Shown: piece by piece, positions 48,106 through 61,498 of the stretch
How the letters are laid out: each line of letters starts with the position of its first letter
How positions within the stretch are numbered: the stretch's first letter is position 1
Position numbers and translations under genes: made by a program
Source of the DNA: Flaccisagitta enflata
Taxonomy: Eukaryota > Chaetognatha > Sagittoidea > Aphragmophora
Reading direction: 5' to 3'
DNA: 64,000 nt
Assembly: GCA_965153355.1 (NCBI GenBank)
Contig: OZ231128.1
Span: forward strand, 26,350,001 to 26,414,000
Notes under the pieces: model-generated
Told to the model about the DNA's origin: nothing
Seen by the model: the letters and a program-made list of their open reading frames with translations, nothing else
The model's database searches: none

Positions 48106-49190
48106 ATGGTGAAGCACAAGGGCACCGACTTTACACGCGAGGAGCAGCTTTTGCTGCAGGATTTTAGTCAAAATGTCTCTACCAAATCATCGGCGTTGTT
48201 TTACGGAAACGCCTTTATCATATCTGCTATTCCAGGTGGGTATGGAACCTCATGTCACTGCTGTAGCTGAAGTATTGCAACCATGTTTTTCAAAGCTTGG
48301 AAACTGGAGTTGCTAACTTGCCGCTCTTATTAATCAACATCTTCACTTTAGTGTGGCTTTATTGGCGCATCCACCAACTTGATCCTCAACAATCCTGGCC
48401 GTTTTTCCTGGTGATGACGATCGTTTGCACGTGGCTTGTGGCCTTTGCTTATCGGAAGTCCAAGCATATTCTGAAACATCAGGTACAGTTTTTTTTTGTG
48501 GCCCGGTTGATTATTCTTAATTAGCAGTCTAACACATACACAAATATCTCTCTTCTGGCAAGTGGAACAATATCCCTCACTATACCCAAAGAGAATGATA
48601 TGGAAGAGGGCCTTGTCAGCCCTCACTAACTACGCTTATCACTCCTAGTCCAATTAGCAAATCTAACTTGGCACTAACTTGGCAAACATCCATTCTGGGT
48701 ATATACACAATCTTATCAATTAACACTCAAATACGTTTGCTAGGTGGCGATTAAGAGAGAAGATGCAGTCACAAAGGAAATGATGCGAAAGCTTGCTGAC
48801 GACAAAAAGATGGCGAAGAAAGAAAAGGTACCCTATGATGAACTTGCAGTCAAGATGTAAATAAGGGAGAAGGACCTGTAGTTGCGGAGAAGGCAAAGAA
48901 AATTGGAGATTTGAGACCTGGAGGGTTCCTCCAAGGCCAAGGTCCCTTGTGTGAAAACCATCTTGACCTTCTTTTCTCGTTAGGATGAGCGCATTCTGTG
49001 GAAGAAGAACGAAATCGCGGATTACGAGGCCACCACTTTTTCCATCCTTTACAATAACTCGCTTTTCCTCGTCCTCTTCATCGCCGCTTCCTTTTTCATC
49101 TTCAAGTCCTTCACCCCGCACATCAATTACCTCTTCTCCGTCGGCGGTGCCGGGGGCATTCTAGCGCTTCTGTCTACTTCCACGAAATAA
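48106..49190 (+). CDS. SSR3: Translocon-associated protein subunit gamma, 4 exons
   Basis: ER membrane protein of the TRAP complex beside the Sec61 channel. Exons 48106-48235, 48352-48482, 48744-48827 and 48984-49190 give 183 residues (human 185). Four hydrophobic stretches match the family: around [52 protein letters not shown] and [17 protein letters not shown]. The cytosolic loop holds [20 protein letters not shown] and [20 protein letters not shown], both diagnostic. Intron 2 carries a GTGGAACAATATCC-family repeat. Confidence 0.96.
48557..48651 (+). repeat. GTGGAACAATATCCCTCAC repeat in SSR3 intron 2
   Basis: AGTGGAACAATATCCCTCAC, ATGGAAGAGGGCCTTGTCAG and CCCTCACTAACTACGCTTAT, as in the copies at 19726 and 20006. 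Confidence 0.6.
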
Positions 49191-49611
49191 GAAAAAAAAC
49201 TTTCTTGGGTTTATTAATCTGACGATAGTACTTCATTCCTCTGTTCTCGTCCACGCCTTTCTACGAAGTTTTACCAGCTTCTCATTTTCTAGCCGCGCAT
49301 TTTACAAACCATTTCTTAGACACAGCTTAATTTACGTAGCATAATTTGTGTTGTGGTTCAAGTCGTCGTTTACAATATAAAAAGCCAAAAGCGATATGAT
49401 ATAAAATGTCAAAAGCGAACTTTATCATCCCCTTTGAGGAATTATGATCTCTCTTTTTGATACGCGCAAAAGTAAGAAAAGTAAACAGCTAATGACTTCC
49501 CCACTGTCACAGCTGGAACTGGTATTCCCACCGTCCTTTTGATTTCAAATTTTTAAATCCCATTTTCCAACAATAATTCTTAAATTTTCCTATAGTTTCA
49601 CGAGAGAGAAA
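49191..49611. other. SSR3-RARS1 spacer
   Basis: 421 bp without plus-strand AATAAA; acceptor-like TTAAATTTTCCTATAG ends 49595, 16 nt before the RARS1 ATG. No gene seen. Confidence 0.45.
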
Positions 49612-52600
49612 ATGTCATTGTTAAACTCGAAAGAGTTCCAACAACTTTTGGCGAGAACGAAAAGTTTGGGCGATGAGTTGCAGACGACGCAGAAGCAAAT
49701 CGTCGAGATGAAGCGTAAAATCGACGGCGACGATGAAGACGCGGAAGTGGCCCAAGCCAAGGCCGTCAACACCAAGCTGCAGTTCAGAATCAACCATCTC
49801 AAAGTGAATATCGAAGAAGAGCTGGAAAAGGATCGAAGGTTGGTCCAGCGTGGAATTCACAGCTTACTTTAAGAAAGTGGTAGAGATAACATGGAGATTG
49901 ACCATTGATCAATGGCCATTCCGAGCCTGACGAAAAAGAAGTAGCCAACTGTGTAGCTCGTCTTTACTGCAAAAACTATCTGTGCTAAACGGTCTAAACC
50001 GAGTTCCTGAATTTTGTTGAATCTGTTTTCATTTTGCAGTGGGGACTTCATGGTGAGTCTGATCAACCAATTGACGGCCTTGTTTCAATCGGCGATGCGT
50101 CAGGCTTATCCGGCGCTTCCGGCGGAAATCACAGCCTCGGTCACTCCCATCACGAAAGAGCAATTTGGAGACTACCAATTCAATTCCGGTACGCTATATT
50201 TCAGCATCATGACTCAGGAGAGATTTGTTAGTCTCTTCAATAGAGATTTCAACGGTTCTACGTTCTAAATTCATTATGCCCTTTCTGATTTCTAATCATT
50301 TTTTCCCCTCTGTCCAGCGATGGCGGTTTCGAAAGAGTTAAAAAAGCATTCGTTATCCGTGTCTCCTCGCGATGTGGCCGCCGCTATTTTGGCCAAGATT
50401 CCCAACGATCACGAAATCATCGAGAGCCTCGAGATCGCCGGACCGGGATTTGTCAACGTCAGGCTGAAGAAGCAATACGTCGCAGATAAATTGACCAAAT
50501 TGTTGATCAAGGTGATAACGGACAATGTCAAGATTGTGTCACGTCAATTAGCGTATGTATTCTCTTGATAGAATTCTGCGTCCATGTTATCGCAGTGGCT
50601 TCTCATATCTCAATTCTCGCGCTCAAATCTCCGCTCTCTCTCTTCCCCTCTCCCCCCTTCTTTCTCCTTATCTACAGGGTGTTCGACCTCCTGTGACTCC
50701 TGGTCACAAGCAGGTGGTCATCGATTTCTCCTCGCCCAACATCGCCAAGGAAATGCACGTTGGTCACCTCCGATCGACGATCATTGGAGAAGCCATCTCC
50801 CGATTACTGGAGTTTGTCGGACACTCGGTGGGTTGATCAGCGATTATCAAGAAGATTTCTTGAATCGGAGTCACAAGTCACTATGTGAGATAACAAGGCC
50901 AACACCTGTAAGTCGCGTGCAGGACAAAAATAACTGAACTGACCTGACTCCTTATTGTATCTTTTTATCGAAAGTCAGACTTAAACGCAACCCAAAAAGA
51001 CTCAAACCAGACTCAAACCAGACTCAAACCAGACTCAAACCAGACTCAAACCAGACTCAAACCAGACTCAAACCAGACTCAAACCAGACTCAAACCAGAC
51101 TCAAACCAGACTCAAACCAGACTCAAACCAGACTCAAACCAGACTCAAACCAGACTCAAACCAGACTCAAACCAGACTCAAACCAGACTCAAACCAGACT
51201 CAAACCAGACTCAAACCAGACTCAAACCAGATTCAAACCAGACCTAAATCAGACATAAATCAGACATAAACCAGACATAAACCAGACATAAACCAGATTC
51301 AAGCCAAATTCAAACCAGACTCAAACCAGACTCAAACCAGACTCAAACCAAACTCAAACCAGACTTAAACCAGACTCAAACCAGACTCAAACGAGACTCA
51401 AACCAGGCTCAAACCAGGCTCAAACCAGGCTCAAACCAGGCTCAAACCAGACTCAAACCAGACTCAAACCGGACTCAAACCGGACTCAAACCGGACTCAA
51501 ACCAGACTCAAACCAGACTCAAACCAGAATTAAACCAGACCAAAACCAGACCAAAACCAGACCTAAATCAGACCTAAATCAGACCTAAATCAAACATAAA
51601 CCAGAAAAACCAGCAGACTTCAACCAGCAGACTTCAACCAGCAGACTTTAATCAGCAGACTTTAACCAGCAAACTTTAACCAAAAATGACCAAAATGACC
51701 AAAATGACCAAAAATGACCAACAATGACCAAAAATGATCAAAAATGACCAAAAATGACCAAAAAATGACCAAAAAATGACCAAAAATGACCTAACACCCC
51801 TCTCAAAATTAGGCGAACTGGGATCAGAGCAAGTCTGTAAATGCTTTACAAATTATTTATGAAGAGTCTGAGTGTTATGGTAACTTTAGAATATGTAAAT
51901 TCCAGCAGGCTTTTACAAAAATTGTCTGAAGAACGCCTACCAATGGTGCCTTATCTCCTCTTTCTATTGATATCATGCTACGGTATTTTTGATGGAAGTT
52001 CCAAATTGACCGGTGAAACCAGCCTGTTTATCATGGGATTCGGTTACTTTGTGGGGCTGTTCCTTACTCCCAATGTGTCATTGTTGCTTGGTAGTTGTGC
52101 TAAAACTCGGGAATGACAGTTTTCTCCCCACTCGTAAGAAAAAGTTTGTGCTGTCTCCTCATTAAAAGATTTCTTTTCAAAATCCGTAAAAATCTTTCAC
52201 CACATTTTTGACATAGCACACAACCAGGGTCACACAATAGTGCGAATGCTCTATTTGGCCTCGATTTGCAAAAATACTATGTTTGAGCTATCTCTGTGTC
52301 AAATTTCAGCCCTCTCATTTCATTTTTACTCTCAATTTTGATCACCTTCCCAGTTCGTTTAATTATGAGAGGGGTGTTAAAATGACCTGAAATGACCAAA
52401 ATGACCAAAAATGACCAAAAATGACCAAAAATGACCAAAAATGATCAAAAATGACCAGAAATGGCCAAAAAGGATCAAAAATGATCAAAAATGACCAAAA
52501 ATGACCAAAAACGACCAAAAACGACCAAAAACGACCAAAAATGATCAAAACTGATCAAAAATGACCAAAAATGACCAAAAATGACCAAAAACAACCAAAA

Positions 52601-55600
52601 ACTACCAAAAACTACCAAAAAAGACCAAAAAAGACCAAATAGCAGCCCAAAGGCAGTAAGTGGTCAGCGATACCCGTGCCCTGCTTGAGTAGGAAGTGAT
52701 TAAGGTTGAGAGGGAGCAGGGCAGCGGCCCCGAAGGGGACGAAGTCCTGTAGAACACAGGGGGAATCTGTCCGTCCGTCCATCCGTCCGTCCGTCCTGTC
52801 TGCTTTCCTTCTGTCCGGAATGCCCTTTAATTCAAATTTTCATTGAATACCATGGAGAAATGACAAAACGCAGTATATGGACAATGGTACCCTTGCCCTT
52901 ATTGTATAGTTTGTAGGTTAAGTTGAGGGAGGAGCAGGCCAGGATCTGGGTCTCTGAGGCCAGAATCTGGGTCTCAGAGACCAATTTCTTGGTCTCAGAG
53001 GCAAGGATTTCAGTTTCTGAGGCCAGGATTTGGGTCTCTGAGGTTAGGATTTAGGTTTTCAAGGCCAGCACCTAGGTCTTTGAGGTCAGAATCTGGGTCC
53101 CAAAGGTCAGGATCTGGGTCTCTAAGGCTTGATTGTGGGTTATGGGAGCTAGAATCTAAGTTTAAGGGGCCAAGATGATAGAACTCAGGCCAGAATTCAG
53201 GTTTACTTAGCAGATTTGGCCCATTTTTCCTGGTCTTAGGCCATTTTGCCTGGATTTGGCCCATATTGGCTGGATTTGGGCCATTTTGCTTGGATTTGGG
53301 CCATACAGTTTGGATTTCGGGCCCCAAAGGAGACGAAGCCCTGAGGGTGGGGCCGGGGGGGGGGGACGGACGGACGGACGGACGGACGGACGGACGGACA
53401 GATTCCCCCTGTGTTCTACAGGACTTCGTCCCCTTCGGGGCCGCTGCCCAAAAAGACCAAAAAAGACCAAAAATGACCAAAAATGACCAAAAATGACCAA
53501 AAATGACCAAAAAATGACCAAAACTGACCAAAAATAACCAAAATGACCGAAATGACCAAAAATGATCAAAAATGACCAAAAATGACCAAAAACGACCAAA
53601 AACTACCAAAAAAGACCAAAAAAGACCAAAAATGACCAAAAATGATCAAAAATGACCAAAAATGACCAAAAAATGACCAAAAATGACCAAAAATGACCGA
53701 AATGACCAAAAATGATCAAAATGACCAAAAATGACCAAAATGACCAAAATGACCAAAAATGACCAAAAATGACCAAAAATGACCAAAAATGACCAAAAAT
53801 GACCAAAAATGACCAAAAATGACCAAAAATGACCAAAAATGACCAAAAATGACCAGAAATGACCAAAAATGACCAAAAATGACCAAAAATGATCAAAAAT
53901 GAACAAAATTAACCAAAATTAACCAAAATTGGCCAAAAATGGCCAAAAATGACCAAAATGACCAAAATGACCAAAATGACCAAAATGACCAAAATGACCA
54001 AAATGACCAAAATGACCAAAAATGACCAAAAATGACTAAAAGCAACCAATAATTCCCAAAAACAACAAAAAAATGACTCAAAATAACTCCAGACGACCCA
54101 AAAAGACGCAAAAAAGCAAAGTGTTACCGACCGACGGACCGACCGACCGACGGACCGACCGACAGACGGAGCGGGTTGTAGAGTCGCGTGCACGCGACCA
54201 AAAACCGGACATTTCCCTGAATTGTCCTATTTCTTGTCTCATAGGTTTTGAGATTGAATCACGTCGGCGATTGGGGTACTCAGTTTGGAATGCTCATTGC
54301 GCATCTCCAAGACAAATTTCCGAATTATTTGTCCGTTTCACCACCAATTGGAGATTTGCAAAAGTTTTACAAAGAGAGTAAGACGCGCTTCGATGCTGAG
54401 GAGGAATTTAAAGCTAGGTGAGCAGTGAGGCAGCTCTCCAAGGATTTCACGGCTTAGTTATTCATGAGGATAACGTCGCGTTCGACAGAGTTTTCAAACA
54501 ATAAGCTATAAAAATGTCATGTAAAAATTAGAAAAGACATTCAGAAAACCTTTCACACCTTTCGAAATAATTCTTATGTTATGATCTTCACCTTTCGAAA
54601 TAATTCTTATGTTATGTTATGATCTTCAAAATTAACATCAGAGAATAGAAAAGTAACATTAGTTAAGATTCATGGAGCTCGCAAGAAAAATGCTGTGTCG
54701 GAAATAAGTTCCTTGACTCCTTGCATGCCCAGGCCATGATAAAGGCATGAAAATGTTCTAGACCAAGGAATTTTTGTTATTTATACCTATTATCATCACA
54801 AAATATTTTTTTTTTTGAAAAAAATTGTCCAATAAATTCCGTAGTTGTTGAAGCTTTAAACAAAAGGTTGTTGTGGTTTAACCAGTCCGCGTTGAGTTAA
54901 GGCGAGCTTCACTTAAAATCTCCAAAACATGACGAGTTTAAATCTGTTTTCATTTTATCTCTACGACCACGCGCCTTGACGCGATGAGCAAAAGAAACTG
55001 CATGTTATTTGTAAAGAAAATAAAAGAAGATCTCAGACAACTTATATTTTCAGGGGGAAAAGTGATAGTGGTTGGCCAAAAATGTGACAGAGAGATTAAG
55101 AGATATCCTCATTAATAGTAGTTTATTGTAACGCATCTATTACTTAAATCTTATTATGTGATATATCAAAAGAAAGCTAAACCTATTCTCTTGCCGATTA
55201 TGGTATAATTTGTAAGTTATGAATAAAATTGTTAAATAGATTTACATTACTACAGAGAACTTCTAACGTGTCGACCGTTTAAATCAGTTGTATAGTCGCG
55301 TAGCACGCGACGTACAATTGTCAGATTATCTGAGCAGAGATTTTCACGTCAATCCTTACCACCACCCCCCCCCCCCTTCTCACCACAGGGCGTACAATTG
55401 CGTGGTTCGTCTTCAAGCCAAGGAGCCTGACATCATCAAGGCCTGGAACATGATTTGCGATGTTTCTCGTTTGGAGTTTCAGAAAGTCTACGATCGCCTG
55501 CAAATCCGCCTGATCGAGAGAGGAGAATCTTTCTATCAGGATCGCATGAAAGGCGTTGTGGAAGAATTTGAGAAAGCCGGATTTGTCACCGTTGACGAAG

Positions 55601-58522
55601 GCAGAAAGGTAAAAGGAATGACTTGAATCATTACGCACATTTTCAAGGACATTCACCCATACTGTTCCATAATAACCCATTTAGCAGAGGTATCGTTATT
55701 GTGCGGATTGTTAGGAATTCTATGCGGTGGGCAAGCGCTAAAGTGCAACAGATGCGATGGAAAATGGGGACGTGAGAATGAATGAACGAATGAATGAATG
55801 AATGAATTGAGAAAAGAAAAAGGCTATTAGAGCTAAGCTAAGTTGTCAATTGCTATTGCAGAACTTAATGTCAAATTTTCGATTTTTGCCTCCGCCGCTG
55901 TAAATTTAACATGATGCACTGCAGCACAGGCGCAAGTGATTCCTTAGACCTAGTAGCGGTGAATGCCATTTTCATTTGCATATTGCAGTTTTGTTTCCTG
56001 CACGCTAATAGATGAAAAAAAAAAAACATTTTCTACCTCGAATACTTCTTTATTGTAATGGCCTTGAATAGGTTCAATAACTTGATGATATCACTGAAAA
56101 TATGCCAATGTGAATGTTTTAATTCTGGTATTGTTTCGCCCTCGAAACACATCTGCGTTTCGTTTGAAAGGAAAAAAAATTAATAAAAAACTTCCATTGT
56201 TCCGTGGAAATATTAGACGCGTTTCAGTTTTTGGATTCCGCCAGGACTGATATTAGAGCGAGCCTGCGATTTTGCTCTCGGGCTCTCATGTTACGCATGC
56301 TCTGAGCCCGGCAGGCTCGCTCTCATTGGGATGAATTCAAAGCGCTCAAGCTGATTGTGGGAAATATCTGAAAAATCATCCAGTTTTGAGTCGTTTTTCG
56401 ATGTTTTTAGGTGCGACAAAGCACCTCTATAACTGGCTGTGTCCGTCGGTCGGTCGGTTGGTTGGTTGGTAACGCATTCGTTCGACGATCCACACGTCGC
56501 ACCTTATTGGCCTTGTTCACTAACTGAATCCTCTTCATATGAATAGTGATTTGTTTATCATTACATTACATTACATCATACAAGCGGTAGCTGCTATAAC
56601 ATAGGTTGATATGATCGTCAAATTTGGCATTACATTTTTACCGGGCTGATGGATTTCCTCCTGGGCTCCGTCTAATTGTGGGAAGCGAGCCCGACTGGCT
56701 CAGTCCAAGCGAACACTTAATTCAGGTCTGTTTATCTCGCACGTTCGCCACATTATTTCAGGTTGTCTTTGTTCCCGGTCATGAAGTCCCGCTGACGATT
56801 GAGAAATCTGACGGCGGTTTCACTTACGACACTTCGGACTTGGCCGCTCTCAAGCAGAGGCTATTCGAGGAAAAAGTAAGTGATAGGTTGACAACGCTAG
56901 ACGCTGCCCGTATATTCGTGTGAGAACGAATCTGGTGAGAGAAAAGTCAGTTACGTATTTCTTTCAATTCACCGTTAAGAATACGACTGTGCATGTGAAG
57001 AGCTAGTAGAGAATTCTCTTAGATTCTTCTTTTATTTTTGGATAACTTACTGGAATGCCTGCGGTAATTAGAAATAATGATGGCGCAATCTGGCGTCGAA
57101 CAATACATTGACGCTTTGATATTGATCTATCTTCCACTTCACTCAGGGAGAGTGGCTGATTTACGTCGTGGACGCGGGCCAATCGATGCACTTTGAATTG
57201 GTGTTTGACGCTGCCAAGATGATCGGTTGGGCCAAACCCGGCTTGTCAAGAATTGAACACGCCGGGTTCGGGGTCGTGCTTGGAGAGGACAAAAAGAAAT
57301 TCAAAACCCGATCTGGAGAAACGGTGAGTGAGAGCGTGATTTGTGATAAGCACCAAGATAAACGAGAGAGGTCATAATTTTGTTTTAGATGAATGTTGAA
57401 ACTTCACAATACAAACTACCATGAAACAGAAACAGAAAAGAGCATGTCCGCATGTCCGTCCCAATCAGAGAAGTTGAGGAAGACTGAAAATCATTGTTTT
57501 GCGTTGATGGCAATAGACTGGAGGTCGGAAATGCATCTCCTTTCTTTTAGGTGCGTTTAGTGGATTTGTTGGACGAAGGCATCAGTCGATCTCGCGAGAA
57601 GCTTCTGAAGAACGAACGTGACAAAGTTCTGACGCCGGAAGAACTGGACGCCGCCATGAAATCCGTGGCCTACGGCTGCATCAAATACAACGACCTCTGT
57701 CATAACCGGGTCAACGACTACGTCTTCTCTTTTGACAAGGTGATAGAATTAGTCATCAGTAGTGATCACTGCAAATGCTGGGGAAAAAAATCTTTGGTCC
57801 CTGGACATACTTACGTGCGGGGTTTAAACGTTTTTTTTCCCCCCCCCCCCCCCACGCAGATGTTGGACGATCGCGGCAACACCGCGGCTTATTTGCTCTA
57901 CGCGTTGACGCGCATTCGATCCATCGCTCGCCTCGCCAACGTCTCCGAAGAACAACTGCAGAAAGGAGCTACGGAGGTTTCCTTCAAATTGGACCATCCC
58001 AAGGAGTGGAAACTCGCTAAGGTCGTACTACGATTTCCGGAGATCATCCTCAAGATGCTCGACGATCTGTTGATGCACACGCTCTGCGATTATCTTTACG
58101 AGGTTAGTAATATTTTTAATTGCAAATGCATTTGCGTTTGTTTCACTTGAGTTTGTTTCATATGATGAAAATATTGGCTGTGGTATTGATGCGGCTTGAT
58201 AACCCGCGTAATGATAACATTTTTCACCATAAACTGAATTTGGACTAGAAATGTCTGGTAGTGGAAGGAATTTTATGCTCGATTACGCTTGTATCATTCT
58301 TCTGTCCTTTCTTTGTCTCTCCTTCCCTCCTCCCCCCCACCACACCAGTTGTCAACGGCGTTTACCGAGTTTTACGACGTTTGTTATTGCGTGGAGAAAG
58401 ATCGGACGAGCGGGGAAATCGTCAAAGTCAACATGGATCGGCTGCTGTTGTGCGAGGCAACCGCCTCCGTCATGGACAAAGGATTTCAGATCCTGGGAAT
58501 CTCCTCTTTGAGCAGAATGTGA
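49612..58522 (+). CDS. RARS1: Cytosolic arginyl-tRNA synthetase, 11 exons
   Basis: Class I synthetase charging tRNA-Arg; the animal enzyme joins the multisynthetase complex by an N-terminal coiled coil. Exons 49612-49838, 50040-50188, 50318-50511, 50678-50827, 54245-54417, 55389-55608, 56762-56875, 57147-57323, 57551-57739, 57860-58102 and 58349-58522 give 669 residues (human 660). Residues 1-75 are heptad-rich ([20 protein letters not shown]), so the complex-binding helix is kept. The HIGH motif is HVGH at 217-220 ([20 protein letters not shown]). Later blocks: [71 protein letters not shown] and [20 protein letters not shown]. As in most ArgRS there is no canonical KMSKS. Intron 4 is 3.4 kb of tandem repeats and elements; intron 10 hosts a snoRNA candidate. 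Confidence 0.96.
51000..51670. repeat. 11-bp minisatellite (ACTCAAACCAG) in RARS1 intron 4
   Basis: More than 40 units of ACTCAAACCAG with later variants (ACATAAACCAG, GCTCAAACCAG, ACCTAAATCAG, then CAGACTTTAACCAG). The array is cleanest at the left and decays to the right. Confidence 0.9.
51680..51790. repeat. TGACCAAAAA array, part 1
   Basis: Units of 9-11 bp (AAAATGACCA). Interrupted at 51792 by a TIR element and continued from 52380. Confidence 0.85.
51792..52379. mobile_element. 588 bp TIR element inserted in the TGACCAAAAA array
   Basis: TAACACCCCTCTCA..AATTAGGCGAACTGGGA at the left is matched by the complement TCCCAGTTCG..TGAGAGGGGTGTTA at the right: ~33 bp TIRs, TA at both borders, array units on either side. 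The middle is unique sequence with one 91-codon hydrophobic frame (51841-52116) that I cannot assign and that may be chance. Confidence 0.75.
52380..52640. repeat. TGACCAAAAA array, part 2
   Basis: Continuation of the array, with variants ACGACCAAAA, CTACCAAAAA and AAGACCAAAA toward the element at 52660. Confidence 0.85.
52660..53449. mobile_element. GGGCAGCGGCCCC-type foldback element, copy E
   Basis: Left: TGGTCAGCGATACCCG at about 52660, then arm GGGCAGCGGCCCCGAAGGGG plus ACGAAGTCCTGTAGAACACA (52719 on) and a GTCC tract. Right arm to 53449 is the complement with a GGAC tract. The interior repeats GGTCTCTGAGGCCAGGAT-like units and GGCCATTTTGC units. Array units flank it, so it inserted into the array. 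Confidence 0.8.
53450..54060. repeat. TGACCAAAAA array, part 3
   Basis: About 60 units of AAAATGACCA with one-base length changes, variants TGATCAAAAA and TGACCGAA. Open frames on the minus strand (FGHFWSFLV) are artefacts. Confidence 0.9.
54118..54202. repeat. CCGA tract with TAGAGTCGCGTGCACGCGAC hairpin
   Basis: ACCGACCGACGGACCGACCG tract, then GAGCGGGTTGTAGAGTCGCG and TGCACGCGACCAAAAAC. Perfect stem GTCGCG/CGCGAC. About 40 bp upstream of RARS1 exon 5. Confidence 0.65.
55285..55313. repeat. Orphan terminal hairpin TAGTCGCGTAGCACGCGAC
   Basis: Same hairpin as at 62836-62860 without the tetranucleotide tract, in RARS1 intron 5 about 75 bp before exon 6. Confidence 0.45.
56408..56480. repeat. 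Hairpin-first tract element in RARS1 intron 6
   Basis: TTTTAGGTGCGACAAAGCAC and CTCTATAACTGGCTGTG, then GTCCGTCGGTCGGTCGGTTG. The stem AGGTGC/GCACCT is followed by CTCTATAA and the tract. Confidence 0.55.
58158..58241 (+). ncRNA. Box C/D snoRNA candidate, copy 2 (RARS1 intron 10)
   Basis: Perfect C box ATGATGA at 58162-58168 and D box CTGA at 58234-58237, spacing typical of an ~80 nt C/D RNA. It shares the ~45-nt core with copies 1 and 3, with guide-like TTGGCTGTGGT before a TTGA D' box and ATGATAA as a C' box. Host intron is 58103-58348. Confidence 0.7.
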
Positions 58523-58862
58523 AAACCTAGACTTAAACAGAAAAAAAAATGACTTCCTGTATGCGAAAAAGTGGACAATTCATTGCGGAAAAGTGGACAA
58601 TTCTTTGCAAGCTGCTCGCATGAGGGATTTCTCCACGAATATTGTACATGGAAAAAAAATTTTTCACTTGTCATCCTGTGAATGAAATTACTGTGATCAT
58701 TTTTTATTAGGTTGAATTTTTCAGTCAATTTTTTATTCAAAAAACATTTTGTTGATAACTTGATTTATTCGGAAGCTGTCAGATGGTAATTTTTTTGCGT
58801 TTCCCCCCTTTTACAGATTTTTAGTTTTCTTCCTCTGGTTGTTAAAAGATTTCACTCGCAAA
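58523..58862. other. RARS1-RPS26 spacer
   Basis: 340 bp, no plus-strand AATAAA; a strong acceptor-like TTCCCCCCTTTTACAG ends 58816, 46 nt before the RPS26 ATG. Confidence 0.5.
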
Positions 58863-60409
<1,547 letters not shown>

Positions 60410-60955
60410 ATGGAAAATGACGAGAACGTGGAGCGCGAGATCTTTCCATTGCAAGACATTGTTGCTATATACGATCGTGACCGGTTTCGATTCATTCGGA
60501 AATAAATTTTATGCGCGTGGACTTTTCAACAAAACCTCGATTTGCATATATTTGCCACCAGCGCTCCCTTAAATGGATTGTTTGCAATTTTCCTTGAGTA
60601 TTGAATCCGATCTCTTTCGTTTATAAAGAATGGCCATCAATCTGACATCAAAATCCTAAAGTCATTTTGATATATGAAATAATTCGTTCTCCTGTATACA
60701 TCGTTTCGGTTTGCGTTTCTTCCACGCATGCTTTGAAAGTGAGAAAAAGAAAATTATGTTCCTGAATTTATTTTGAGTTTTAAATCTTCTTCGACAACCA
60801 GCTGGGTCTTGAAAATAATTTAAATCGATTTTATAAAAACGATGCAAGAATAAAGCAAGTTTACGATAGTTAAAGATTAAATTGCTTTTTTCCATTCATG
60901 TAGTGAATTATTAGAAGAAAATAGACTAGTTTGAAAAAACTATTCCAAATAAAAT
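60410..60955. other. RPS26-RPS11 spacer
   Basis: AATAAA at 60501-60506 (92 nt past the RPS26 stop); acceptor-like TTTTTTCCATTCATGTAG ends 60903, 52 nt before the RPS11 ATG. Confidence 0.5.
60501..60506 (+). promoter_or_regulatory. Candidate poly(A) signal of RPS26
   Basis: AATAAA in GGAAATAAATTTTATGCG, the first hexamer after the stop. Confidence 0.55.
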
Positions 60956-61342
60956 ATGGCGGATCAAACGGAACGCGCGTTTCAGAAGCAGAAAAACGTC
61001 TTTCTCAATGGAAAGCAGCAACTTCTCGGCGGGAAAAACGCCAAGAAGGTGATGAAGGGCGAGGGGAAAGGGGGGGGGGGTGGTAGAATCTATCCTGAGT
61101 TTCTGACTTTTCATCAGTCAATTGATCAACTTTTCAATCAATCTTTGTCTATTCATCAATATGTTTGTCGATTGAATGACTTTCGTTGGTAGCCCAGAGG
61201 TAACTCATTATTTTCAACTGATTTTGCAGGTTCGCTACAGCAAAAACGTCGGTTTGGGATTCAAGACACCCAATGAGGCGAAGGATGGCGTTTATATCGA
61301 CAAGAAATGTCCCTTCACTGGTCTCGTGCAGATTCGTGGCAG
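60956..61342 (+). CDS. RPS11: 40S ribosomal protein S11 (uS17), first two coding exons only
   Basis: Exons 60956-61048 and 61230-61342 encode 68 residues: [31 protein letters not shown] and [20 protein letters not shown], ending [17 protein letters not shown] plus AG of a split codon. This matches the N-terminal half of animal RPS11. Exon 2 ends at donor GTGCTA; reading through would give only Cys-stop. The exons for the conserved LSGVV..MKMQRTI half were not found up to 64000, so they lie beyond the window after an intron of more than 2.6 kb. Confidence 0.9.
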
Positions 61343-61419
61343 GTGCTAAAAAGTGACTCGAAAGATGCTTTGAGCCTTTGACGCGTACATCCTTTGTTTG
61401 AATGTATCGGAATGGAAAC

Positions 61420-61498
61420 TGGTTAATGAGAACGGTTTCTTGTTAATGAGAACGGTTTCTTGTTAATGAGAACGGTTACTTGTTAATGAGAACGGGTA
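61420..61498. repeat. 18-bp minisatellite, four copies
   Basis: Unit GTTAATGAGAACGGTTTCTT, read as an ~18 bp period (TTAATGAGAACGG plus TTTCTTG), four copies with a last variant AACGGGTAC. Confidence 0.75.

Noticed and set aside
51841-52116. 91-codon hydrophobic frame inside the 588 bp TIR element
   Set aside because: No similarity to a transposase or any known family, and no other copy in the window to test conservation. Kept only as a remark.
52363-54193. [13 protein letters not shown] minus-strand frames resembling a membrane protein
   Set aside because: Generated by the TGACCAAAAA array; the hydrophobicity is a by-product of the repeat.
54118-54202. Canonical Helitron 3' end
   Set aside because: A hairpin is present and some copies end in CTAA, but the hairpin abuts the end instead of lying ~10 nt before CTRR. 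Only a Helentron-associated type is considered.
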